Assembly: GCA_002479715.1 (NCBI GenBank)
Contig: DLOT01000078.1
Coordinates: forward strand, 1-5,502
Reading direction: 5' to 3'
From: Ruminococcus sp. UBA7477
GTDB lineage: Bacteria > Bacillota > Clostridia > Oscillospirales > Ruminococcaceae
Length of the DNA stretch: 5,502 bases
Part shown: positions 1 to 5,502 of the stretch, piece after piece
How positions within the stretch are numbered: position 1 is the stretch's first letter
Layout of the letters: each line of letters begins with the position of its first letter
Notes under the pieces: generated by a model
Seen by the model: only the letters and a program-made list of their open reading frames with translations
What the model was told of the DNA's origin: nothing
The model's database searches: none
Made by a program: the position numbers and the translations under genes

Positions 1-923
1 ATGTGCTCGGTCAGGCGCTGCTTGCGAAAAAGATGGGCAAGACCCGCCTTCTCGCCGAGACAGGCGCAGGTCAGCACGGTGTTGCGACCGCCACAGCCGC
101 CGCGCTTCTCGGCATGGAGTGTGTTGTGTTTATGGGCGAGGAGGATACAAAGCGTCAGGCTCTCAATGTTTACCGAATGAGGCTTCTCGGCTCAGAGGTC
201 ATACCTGTCAGGACGGGCACCGCGACCCTCAAGGACGCTGTTTCCGAAGCTATGCGAGAGTGGACAAACCGAATCTCCGACACTCACTACTGCCTGGGCT
301 CTGTTATGGGACCTCACCCGTTTCCGACTATCGTTCGCGACTTTCAGTCGGTCATTTCAAAAGAGATAAAGCAGCAGCTTTTAGAAAAAGAAAACCGTCT
401 TCCCGACGCTGTTATTGCCTGCGTGGGCGGCGGCTCAAATGCCATAGGCAGCTTCTATCATTTCATTAACGACAAAAGCGTCCGGCTTATCGGCTGCGAA
501 GCGGCAGAAAGAGGAATTGATACCTTTGAAACCGCCGCGACGGTAAATACGGGTCGTGTAGGCATCTTTCACGGAATGAAGTCTTACTTCTGTCAGGACG
601 AGTACGGTCAGATTGCTCCCGTTTATTCTATCTCTGCCGGACTTGACTATCCGGGGGTTGGACCTGAACACGCTTATCTCCACGATATCGGCAGGGCCGA
701 GTATGTTCCCGTTACGGACAGCGAGGCAGTCGGCGCGTTTGAATATCTTGCCAAAACAGAAGGGATCATTCCGGCAATAGAGTCTGCCCACGCCGTAGCA
801 TATGCTGAAAAGCTTGCGCCGACAATGAGCAAGGACAAAATCATAGTTATTACAATTTCGGGCAGAGGCGACAAGGACTGCGCCGCTATTGCCCGCTACA
901 GAGGAGAAGATATACATGAATAG
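1..923 (+). CDS. trpB: Tryptophan synthase beta subunit, 5' end missing
   Basis: TrpB condenses indole with L-serine to make L-tryptophan, using PLP, in the cytoplasmic alpha2-beta2 tryptophan synthase complex. The visible part is 306 residues. It opens at VLGQALLAKKMGK, which follows the PLP-lysine motif (HKxNN) in the family; the first two bases fit the end of an Asn codon. About 90 residues are therefore outside the window, including the catalytic lysine (Lys87 in E. coli). Visible landmarks, in partial numbering, are the AETGAGQHG motif with the catalytic Glu at residue 19 (E. coli Glu109), the PLP-phosphate loop GGGSNA at 142-147, the YSISAGLDYPGVGPEHA segment near 208-224, and SGRGDKD at 286-292, whose Ser contacts the PLP ring nitrogen. 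The frame is intact to the TAG stop. It overlaps trpA by 8 nt. The sequence is of the standard TrpB1 type, not the TrpB2 type. The identification is very secure. Confidence 0.97.
   Translation, partial: VLGQALLAKKMGKTRLLAETGAGQHGVATATAAALLGMECVVFMGEEDTKRQALNVYRMRLLGSEVIPVRTGTATLKDAVSEAMREWTNRISDTHYCLGSVMGPHPFPTIVRDFQSVISKEIKQQLLEKENRLPDAVIACVGGGSNAIGSFYHFINDKSVRLIGCEAAERGIDTFETAATVNTGRVGIFHGMKSYFCQDEYGQIAPVYSISAGLDYPGVGPEHAYLHDIGRAEYVPVTDSEAVGAFEYLAKTEGIIPAIESAHAVAYAEKLAPTMSKDKIIVITISGRGDKDCAAIARYRGEDIHE
902..906 (+). promoter_or_regulatory. Ribosome binding site of trpA inside trpB
   Basis: AGGAG lies 9 nt upstream of the ATG at 916, within the last codons of trpB. It decides the trpA start: an in-frame TTG at 889 would add nine residues but has no comparable site and would precede the normal TrpA N-terminus. 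The overlap ATGAATAG suggests translational coupling of the two subunits. Confidence 0.85.
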
Positions 924-1683
924 CATACAGTCCGCCTTTGAAAACGGCAAGGCGTTTATAGCTTTTATAACCTGCGGCGACCCTGATCTTGAAACAACGG
1001 GCGAGGTCGTGCGAGAGGCTGTGAAAAACGGAGCAAAGCTGATCGAACTGGGAATCCCCTTCTCCGACCCGACCGCCGAAGGTCCGGTTATCCAAGGAGC
1101 AAATATCAGAGCACTGAGCGGCGGTATCACGACCGACAAGGTTTTTTCTTTCGTCAAGGAGCTTCGGGAAGACGTTTCTGTCCCTATCGTATTCATGACC
1201 TATGCCAATGTTGTCTTTTCATACGGCGCAGAAAGATTTATCTCCCGCTGCCGCGATATCGGAATAAACGGACTGATCCTTCCCGACCTGCCTTTTGAAG
1301 AAAAGGAGGAATTTGCTCCTGTTTGCAGGCAGTACGGAGTAACTCTTATTTCTATGATCGCCCCAACCTCGGAGAACCGTATAGCAATGATCGCATCGGA
1401 AGCAGAGGGCTTTCTCTATATAGTTTCATCTCTCGGTGTAACAGGCGTTCGCGGCGAGATAACAACAGATCTGAACTCGATAATCGACGTCGTAAGGAGA
1501 AGCACATCTATTCCCTGCGCGATAGGCTTCGGTATTTCGACTCCCGATCAGGCTAAAGAGATGGCGGCGCTCTCCGATGGAGTTATCGTCGGCTCTGCTA
1601 TCGTTAAGATCATTGAAAAATACGGCAGAGAGGCGCCGAAATATGTGGGAGAATATGTCCGCAGTATGACGGAAAATCTGTGA
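916..1683 (+). CDS. trpA: Tryptophan synthase alpha subunit
   Basis: TrpA cleaves indole-3-glycerol phosphate to indole and glyceraldehyde 3-phosphate and channels indole to TrpB. The product is 255 residues, slightly shorter than E. coli TrpA (268), and is a single TIM barrel. The start at 916 is chosen for its AGGAG site and because the protein then begins MNSIQSAFENGKAF, close to the family N-terminus. The catalytic Glu is present at residue 44 (E. coli Glu49) in LIELGIPFSDP. The second catalytic position, Asp60 in E. coli, is Glu55 here (motif PTAEGPVIQ). The loop 6 motif SSLGVTGVRGE (about residues 175-185) and the phosphate-binding C-terminal motif with GFGIST and DGVIVGSAIV are intact. 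It overlaps the trpB stop by 8 nt, so the two are one operon and probably coupled in translation. No later gene follows on this strand, so trpA appears to be the last gene of the operon. Confidence 0.97.
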   Translation: MNSIQSAFENGKAFIAFITCGDPDLETTGEVVREAVKNGAKLIELGIPFSDPTAEGPVIQGANIRALSGGITTDKVFSFVKELREDVSVPIVFMTYANVVFSYGAERFISRCRDIGINGLILPDLPFEEKEEFAPVCRQYGVTLISMIAPTSENRIAMIASEAEGFLYIVSSLGVTGVRGEITTDLNSIIDVVRRSTSIPCAIGFGISTPDQAKEMAALSDGVIVGSAIVKIIEKYGREAPKYVGEYVRSMTENL

Positions 1684-1740
1684 GCCGCATTCCCATAAAT
1701 CCTCTGTTGACACAAGCTCTCTTATCGGCTGCGTGACCTC

Positions 1741-1772
1741 AAAAAAGCCGCCTCCCAAAAACGGGAAGCGGC
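1741..1772 (-). terminator. Intrinsic terminator of the aminotransferase transcript
   Basis: Read on the - strand, arms 1772-1763 (GCCGCTTCCC) and 1756-1747 (GGGAGGCGGC) form a 10-bp stem with a 6-nt GTTTTT loop, followed directly by six T (1746-1741). One pair is a U-G wobble on the - strand but becomes a C/A mismatch in + strand RNA, and no T tract follows on the + strand. The hairpin is therefore built for - strand transcription. It lies about 65 nt beyond the aminotransferase stop. Confidence 0.88.
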
Positions 1773-1798
1773 AAATAAATGAGCGTAAATTATATTTG

Positions 1799-1831
1799 AA
1801 AAGCCCTTTCATCGGGGCTTTTTCTGTTTTT
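1799..1831 (+). terminator. Intrinsic terminator of the trpBA transcript, possibly bidirectional
   Basis: The arms AAAAGCCC (1799-1806) and GGGCTTTT (1815-1822) form an 8-bp stem around an 8-nt loop. On the + strand the stem runs into T5 (1819-1823), then CTG, then T5 (1827-1831). It lies about 115 nt after the trpA stop and ends just before the stop codon of the opposing aminotransferase gene. On the - strand the arms are the same, but the tail is only TTTT followed by CAAATATAA, so it could act there as a weak first terminator. Confidence 0.8.
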
Positions 1832-1836
1832 AAAAT

Positions 1837-3024
1837 CTACTTGTTGTATTCTTCTGCAAGCGCCTTGAACGCAGGCATAGAATCTATAATTGTTTTTTCG
1901 GAAACACAATATGCGATCCTGGTGTAGCCCGGGCAGAAGAAGCCATCACCCGAAACGAGCAATAGATCATGCGCCTTTGCTCTTTCGCAAAATGCGTTGG
2001 CGTCCGGCTCCAGGGTCTTTACGAATATGTAAAACGCACCGTCAGGCTTAACACACTCGTAGCCAAGCTCAGTCAAGCCGTTATATATCAGATCGCGGTT
2101 TTTCTTATAGGCTGAAACATCCGAAACGCAGTCAACACACTTCTCGATGACCTTCTGAAAAAGAGTCGGAGCGCAAACATATCCCAGCGCTCTTCCTGCG
2201 CCACATACCGAGGCGTAAACATTCTTGCTGTCGGTCATCTCATCCGGAACAACTATGTAGCCGATTCTTTCTCCCGGAAGCGAAAGCGATTTGCTGTAGG
2301 AGTAGCAGACCAGCGTATTTTTATAATACTTTGTAACATACGGCACAGGTGTATCCGCATCATAGACAAGCTCACGGTAAGGCTCGTCGGCAATGAGATA
2401 TATTTCTCTGCCAAGCTCGGCAGACTTTTTACTGAGAATATCTGCGATCGCCTTTATCGTCTTTTCCGAATAAACAACGCCAGAGGGATTGTTCGGAGAA
2501 TTAATGATGACCGCTTTCGTATTCTCGCCTATCGCCTTCTCAAACTCGTCGAGATCGGGCTGAAAATCGGCTCTCGGAGGAACAATCCTGATCTTGCCGC
2601 CCTGACCCTCAACGAATACTTTATATTCTGGGAAAAAGGGTGCAAAAACGACTACCTCCTCACCGCGAAGCAGGATAGCCCTGAGCGAAATGCACAGTGA
2701 CGCCGCCGCACCGCAGGTCATATAAAGATTGTCAGCGGAAAAAGATGTATTATGAAGGCGGTTAAGATGCTTTGCAATAGCATTACGCACGCCGAGATCG
2801 CCCTGTGCCGAGGAATAGCCGTGAAGCGCAACCGAATCCGTATTGTCAATAAGCTCTTTTATTGCATCATCGACCGCCTTGGGCGCGGGAATGCTCGGGT
2901 TTCCAAGACTGAAATCATAAACCTTGTCATCGCCGACTATCGCTTTTCTCATCTTGCCGTATTCAAACAGCTCTCTTATAACGCTTCTTGTTGTTCCGAG
3001 AGCAAGAGTATCCTGTGGAAGCAT
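1837..3024 (-). CDS. Class I/II PLP-dependent aminotransferase, substrate unknown
   Basis: A 395-residue cytoplasmic fold-type I aminotransferase (COG0436 / AspB-like style) that moves an amino group between an amino acid and a 2-oxo acid. This is the usual length for the family. Landmarks in order are YDFSLGNPSIPAP (36-48, substrate and N-terminal segment), HGYSSAQGDLGVR (68-80), NSPNNPSG with the cofactor/substrate-binding Asn at 179, IADEPYREL with Asp213 (pyridine nitrogen) and Tyr216, SYSKSLSLPGERIGY with the Schiff-base Lys245 and the phosphate-binding Arg253, and GYTRIAYC with Arg369 for the substrate carboxylate. All key residues are present, so it should be active. The start ATG has AGGAG 8 nt upstream. 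The gene has its own promoter after the transglutaminase gene and converges on trpBA. The substrate cannot be read from the sequence; aspartate, alanine, aromatic or branched-chain acids are all possible. The neighbouring trp genes are not evidence for an aromatic substrate, because they are on the other strand. Confidence 0.93.
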   Translation of the reverse strand: MLPQDTLALGTTRSVIRELFEYGKMRKAIVGDDKVYDFSLGNPSIPAPKAVDDAIKELIDNTDSVALHGYSSAQGDLGVRNAIAKHLNRLHNTSFSADNLYMTCGAAASLCISLRAILLRGEEVVVFAPFFPEYKVFVEGQGGKIRIVPPRADFQPDLDEFEKAIGENTKAVIINSPNNPSGVVYSEKTIKAIADILSKKSAELGREIYLIADEPYRELVYDADTPVPYVTKYYKNTLVCYSYSKSLSLPGERIGYIVVPDEMTDSKNVYASVCGAGRALGYVCAPTLFQKVIEKCVDCVSDVSAYKKNRDLIYNGLTELGYECVKPDGAFYIFVKTLEPDANAFCERAKAHDLLLVSGDGFFCPGYTRIAYCVSEKTIIDSMPAFKALAEEYNK

Positions 3025-3032
3025 ATCAACAT

Positions 3033-3037
3033 CTCCT
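3033..3037 (-). promoter_or_regulatory. Ribosome binding site of the aminotransferase gene
   Basis: AGGAG read on the - strand, 8 nt before the ATG at 3024. It fixes the start. A six-base direct repeat (GTTGAT) flanks it, at 3048-3043 and 3030-3025; no role can be assigned to that. Confidence 0.85.
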
Positions 3038-3055
3038 ATAAAATCAACTTAATTT

Positions 3056-3084
3056 ATGATAGCACTTTTTTCGGTGCTTGTCAA
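3056..3084 (-). promoter_or_regulatory. Sigma-A-type promoter of the aminotransferase gene
   Basis: On the - strand a perfect -35 box TTGACA (3084-3079) is followed by a 17-nt spacer and a -10 box TATCAT (3061-3056, five of six consensus bases). TG plus one base just before the -10 gives an extended -10. Expected initiation is near 3049-3048, leaving a leader of about 25 nt that contains the ribosome binding site. The -35 box includes the TGA stop (3083-3081) of the upstream transglutaminase gene. The boxes and spacing are seen directly; activity is inferred. Confidence 0.8.
3061..3078. repeat. Short palindrome filling the promoter spacer
   Basis: On the + strand AGCAC (3061-3065), eight bases (TTTTTTCG) and GTGCT (3074-3078) form a perfect 5-bp inverted repeat. 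It sits exactly between the -35 and -10 boxes of the aminotransferase promoter and takes in the first base of the -10. It could be an operator half-site pair, or a weak hairpin at the end of the transglutaminase mRNA. It lacks a T tract after the stem on the - strand (ATCATAAATT follows), so it is a poor intrinsic terminator. Confidence 0.45.
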
Positions 3085-5303
3085 TCTGTCTGAGGCTTCA
3101 GAGCCTGCATTTTAATCTTGGCACTTCTCACGGACTTATAATCCGCGATGCTTGCTTCAAGCTCATCTGCGGTCAGCTCTATTCCGCCATAGAAGGACTT
3201 TTCAAAAGAGTCTGCCAACATATCGAAGCTTATGCCGTAGGCGGCTGCAAAGCTCTTAGCCTGTGAAACAGTGTGCGCCGAAAGGTCTGTTCCTGTCTTT
3301 TTAGACAATCTGCGTATGATACGTGAATAAAGCTTCTTAACAGCCACTTCCCTGCTTATATGCCGAATGTAGGCTATATATATTACTCTTCCTACCGGGC
3401 CAGCCAGCAATGCGGCAGCGGCAACACAAGTCAATACTATGACTGCAAGATAAATATCGTTTTTTGCAATTCCGCCGTCCTCCGTGTTGATTATGTCAGA
3501 CTGCTGATCATACATCTCGGACGGGAAGGAAGGAACCGTCGGCTCGAAGATCACCCAGCCGCAGGCAGGCATATAGACTTCAACAAAAGCATGGGCATAG
3601 CTGTCACGGACGACCAGCTCAGTGTGATTTTCGCTGTTTCTCTCAAAGGCATAATAGCCCTCGCAGTATCTTGCCGTCAGCCCGACGGAACGCGCCATAA
3701 GGGTCATCGCAGTGGCAAAATCCGTGCAAAGCCCAGTCTTGCTGTCAAAAACAAAATATTCTATACTTTCGTCATCAGGAACATAGGTCAGACTGTAATC
3801 ATAGCCTTCGTTTGTGAAATAGCTCTCCAGTGCAGCTGCCTTTTCGTAATCGGTCTCACAGCCTTCTGTGATCTCCTGAGCCAGTCGGCGCAGGCTATCA
3901 TCGAATACATCATATTCCCCGCTGTCGATTTTTTCTGCCATGCTCCTGTCGCTGTTCACGCTTCTGAATTTCTCGATCGAAAATCCCTCACGTCCCTCCA
4001 GGGCATTTTCTCTGTACCAGCTCATGACCTCATCCCAATCGGAAGAGGTCATTTCAAGCTTTTCGGCAAGCTGCCTTATTTCGGCGTTGTTATGAAAATG
4101 TGAGTTATATGTCTCTGTCGGCCACCTGGTCTGCCACTCGCCATTGCAATAAACATGGCAATCTCCGTTGTATAAAAATTCTGCGAAACTCGGCGATGTC
4201 AGCGACACTCTGAATGTATTTTCGGGCAAAGGAAGCAAGCTGAACCTAATATCGCCGATAGTCTTGACGGTTATCTCATCGCCTTTGATTTGAATGTACT
4301 CATCTATCAGCGCAAGCCTCTCACTGTCCTTATTTTCCTCGCAGTAAAGCCTTAAAATTGCGAGCTTTTCTGTGACCGCCATTCCCGGAACTGTGATTTG
4401 CGGATCTGTCCAGACATTGCCGGCTTCTTCTATGATATCGTCGCCGTAATGCCAGTCGTTATTCTTAAAGTAGGAATACGACTGAGATTTCAGATATAGG
4501 GTATCATAATCTGTTCTGACTGTAAATAACTCCTCTCCAGACGGGACCTCTCCGTGGCGTCTTGACGAGCTGTCCTGCTTACCAATTGACGTCGGATTTG
4601 CAGTCGTTGAGAAAAAGCTCAGATTGTTCAAAAAGGTGGCGTCCTCTTCCTGCATTGACTGTATCTCGGGCATTGGCAGCACAAACAGCACTCCGATAAC
4701 CACCGCTGCAAAGGCCGCGACCGAAACGATATACGCTCTGTCCGGAACGACAACGATGCCGCTGTCCGCAGCTGTCTGCCTGCTGTGGATCATTACCAAA
4801 AGATAAAAGAACAGTATTGCAGCAAGATATCCGGATGACATAAAGTCCAGTCTTTTCGCATATACCGCAAACGGCAAAAGCACCAAAAACAGCGTGAATA
4901 TACCGCGGTAACGCACCTGCGTAAAGTAATACATAGCAGAGCTGAAAACAAAACCGCCGCCTAGCATAAGTGCATAAAGATACTGCGGAACATACCTTGT
5001 AGCGCCGTAAAACCAGTTGTTGAATATGACCCCCGAGCTGTCATATCCGTCAATCACCATCAGCACAGTCAGATACAGCACCGCGATCAGCAAAAGCACA
5101 TACACAATGCCGCTTATCAGTTTATTCTTTCTGGTATAAAGAAAGTCAAGAGCAAAAAAGACGGCTATCTCGAACAACAGCTCAACTGTCGTGAGAACGA
5201 CCACATCCGCGCCCCAAAAGTCGTAAATTACGCTCGACATCACGGATATTCCAAGCAGCCACGGAAGAATAAAGCTCTTTAACTTATTTTCAAAAGTTTT
5301 CAT
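3081..5303 (-). CDS. Membrane-anchored transglutaminase-like protein (TgpA type)
   Basis: A 740-residue membrane protein with an outward-facing transglutaminase-like (papain-fold) domain. A basic N-terminus is followed by about seven hydrophobic segments (near 10-28, 33-55, 62-84, 105-127, 133-150, 156-173, 190-211). A large extracytoplasmic region runs to about 615, an eighth membrane segment lies near 616-646, and a basic cytoplasmic tail of about 95 residues resembles the DUF4129 tail of TgpA-like proteins. The catalytic core is GLCTDFATAM (Cys526) and SYAHAFVEVY (His571), then GWVIFEPT, where Glu587 stands in place of the usual Asp. The spacings of 45 and 16 residues suit the family. The substrate is unknown; such proteins are thought to act as proteases or crosslinkers at the cell envelope. 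The start ATG follows an AGGA site, 15 nt after the stop of a probable DUF58 gene, so the two look like one operon. The family assignment is firm; the biochemical role is not. Confidence 0.9.
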   Translation of the reverse strand: MKTFENKLKSFILPWLLGISVMSSVIYDFWGADVVVLTTVELLFEIAVFFALDFLYTRKNKLISGIVYVLLLIAVLYLTVLMVIDGYDSSGVIFNNWFYGATRYVPQYLYALMLGGGFVFSSAMYYFTQVRYRGIFTLFLVLLPFAVYAKRLDFMSSGYLAAILFFYLLVMIHSRQTAADSGIVVVPDRAYIVSVAAFAAVVIGVLFVLPMPEIQSMQEEDATFLNNLSFFSTTANPTSIGKQDSSSRRHGEVPSGEELFTVRTDYDTLYLKSQSYSYFKNNDWHYGDDIIEEAGNVWTDPQITVPGMAVTEKLAILRLYCEENKDSERLALIDEYIQIKGDEITVKTIGDIRFSLLPLPENTFRVSLTSPSFAEFLYNGDCHVYCNGEWQTRWPTETYNSHFHNNAEIRQLAEKLEMTSSDWDEVMSWYRENALEGREGFSIEKFRSVNSDRSMAEKIDSGEYDVFDDSLRRLAQEITEGCETDYEKAAALESYFTNEGYDYSLTYVPDDESIEYFVFDSKTGLCTDFATAMTLMARSVGLTARYCEGYYAFERNSENHTELVVRDSYAHAFVEVYMPACGWVIFEPTVPSFPSEMYDQQSDIINTEDGGIAKNDIYLAVIVLTCVAAAALLAGPVGRVIYIAYIRHISREVAVKKLYSRIIRRLSKKTGTDLSAHTVSQAKSFAAAYGISFDMLADSFEKSFYGGIELTADELEASIADYKSVRSAKIKMQALKPQTD

Positions 5304-5310
5304 AAGTTTT

Positions 5311-5314
5311 TCCT
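5311..5314 (-). promoter_or_regulatory. Ribosome binding site of the transglutaminase-like gene
   Basis: AGGA read on the - strand, 7 nt before the ATG at 5303, within the 15-nt gap after the upstream stop codon. It is weaker than the AGGAG sites of trpA and the aminotransferase, so some translational coupling to the upstream gene is plausible. Confidence 0.6.
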
Positions 5315-5318
5315 AACC

Positions 5319-5502
5319 CTATTTATTGCTTGTAAAAACAAAATCATCGCTCACATAATAGCATCTGTCAACCGAAATTCCGTCGGCGTAATCATGAACG
5401 ACCACCGTGTATACCTCACAGCCTCCGTCCGAGAGCTGAGCGACTCTCTGCACAAGAGTTTCTTTTCTGTTTGTGAAATATATTACCACCCTATGCTTTC
5501 CC
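5319..5502 (-). CDS. C-terminal end of a probable DUF58 (vWA-like) protein, cut by the window edge
   Basis: An open frame enters from the right edge on the - strand (first full codon at 5501) and ends at TAG (5321-5319), giving 60 residues that begin GKHRVVIYFTN and end FVFTSNK. The pattern VVIYFTN, then a helix (KETLVQRVAQLSDGG), then EVYTVVV is a beta-alpha-beta unit like the end of a von Willebrand A-type Rossmann fold. The other two frames on this strand do not read as protein as convincingly. DUF58 proteins with such a domain commonly stand directly before TgpA-type transglutaminase genes, with a MoxR AAA+ ATPase further upstream, and the 15-nt gap to the next gene supports one operon. 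That the stretch is coding is well supported. The DUF58 name rests mainly on context, since the defining N-terminal and central parts are outside the window. Confidence 0.65.
   Translation of the reverse strand, partial: GKHRVVIYFTNRKETLVQRVAQLSDGGCEVYTVVVHDYADGISVDRCYYVSDDFVFTSNK

Noticed and set aside
889..915. TTG at 889 as an alternative start of trpA
   Set aside because: It would add nine residues not seen in the family. The ATG at 916 has a well-placed AGGAG and gives the normal N-terminus.
435..1196. Long open frame on the - strand across trpB and trpA (253 codons)
   Set aside because: It lies wholly antisense to two unmistakable genes, its translation has no recognisable domain, and it shows no convincing ribosome binding site. 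It is a shadow of the codon bias on the other strand.
1707..1735. TTGACA at 1707-1712 after trpA as a possible + strand promoter
   Set aside because: With a 17-nt spacer the -10 position reads TGCGTG, which is not a -10 box, and no gene follows on this strand.
1684..1836. Possible small gene or RNA between trpA and the aminotransferase gene
   Set aside because: The only open frame here, on the + strand, runs through both terminator hairpins and into the aminotransferase gene, without a ribosome binding site. The region is explained by the two terminators.
3061..3078. Palindrome after the transglutaminase stop as an intrinsic terminator
   Set aside because: The stem is only 5 bp and no T tract follows on the - strand. 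The A-rich loop is not a substitute. An overlap with the promoter is the better reading.
3360..4103. Long open frame on the + strand opposite the transglutaminase-like gene (247 codons)
   Set aside because: It is antisense to the catalytic and extracytoplasmic region of a clear gene, its translation looks random, and no promoter or ribosome binding site supports it.
1..5502. CRISPR array, tRNA or rRNA gene, insertion sequence, prophage or defence genes
   Set aside because: No repeat-spacer pattern, no tRNA-like cloverleaf, no transposase or integrase motifs and no flanking long repeats were seen. Nearly all the sequence is accounted for by five genes.

Overview
The window looks like an ordinary chromosomal segment of an anaerobic Firmicute, most likely a Clostridia / Oscillospiraceae (Ruminococcus-like) gut bacterium. 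This is inferred from the protein sequence style (TrpB and TrpA wording typical of Clostridia), strong AGGAG-type ribosome binding sites, a composition of about half G+C by eye, and a TgpA-type transglutaminase preceded by what looks like a DUF58 gene. The species cannot be named from the sequence alone.

Layout. On the + strand, 1-1683 holds the end of a tryptophan operon: trpB (5' end cut off by the window edge) followed by trpA, whose start overlaps the trpB stop by 8 nt. The two products form the tryptophan synthase complex. A convergent intergenic region (1684-1836) follows with two hairpin terminators, one suited to each strand. The rest is on the - strand. In transcription order it holds the C-terminal end of a probable DUF58 (vWA-like) protein (5502-5319), a 740-aa membrane-anchored transglutaminase-like protein (5303-3081) placed 15 nt after it, and a class I/II PLP-dependent aminotransferase (3024-1837). 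The aminotransferase has its own sigma-A-type promoter, whose -35 box overlaps the stop codon of the transglutaminase gene.

How the genes work together. TrpB and TrpA carry out the last two steps of tryptophan synthesis. The DUF58 and transglutaminase pair is a known module (often with a MoxR AAA+ ATPase further upstream, outside this window) thought to act at the cell envelope. The aminotransferase is a stand-alone metabolic gene of unknown substrate and converges on the trp operon, so it is not part of it.

Nothing here amounts to a clearly new system. The points most worth a second look are a natural Asp-to-Glu change at the position of the catalytic Asp60 of TrpA, the crossed terminators that should give complementary 3' ends of the trp and aminotransferase mRNAs, and a palindrome that fills the promoter spacer of the aminotransferase gene.
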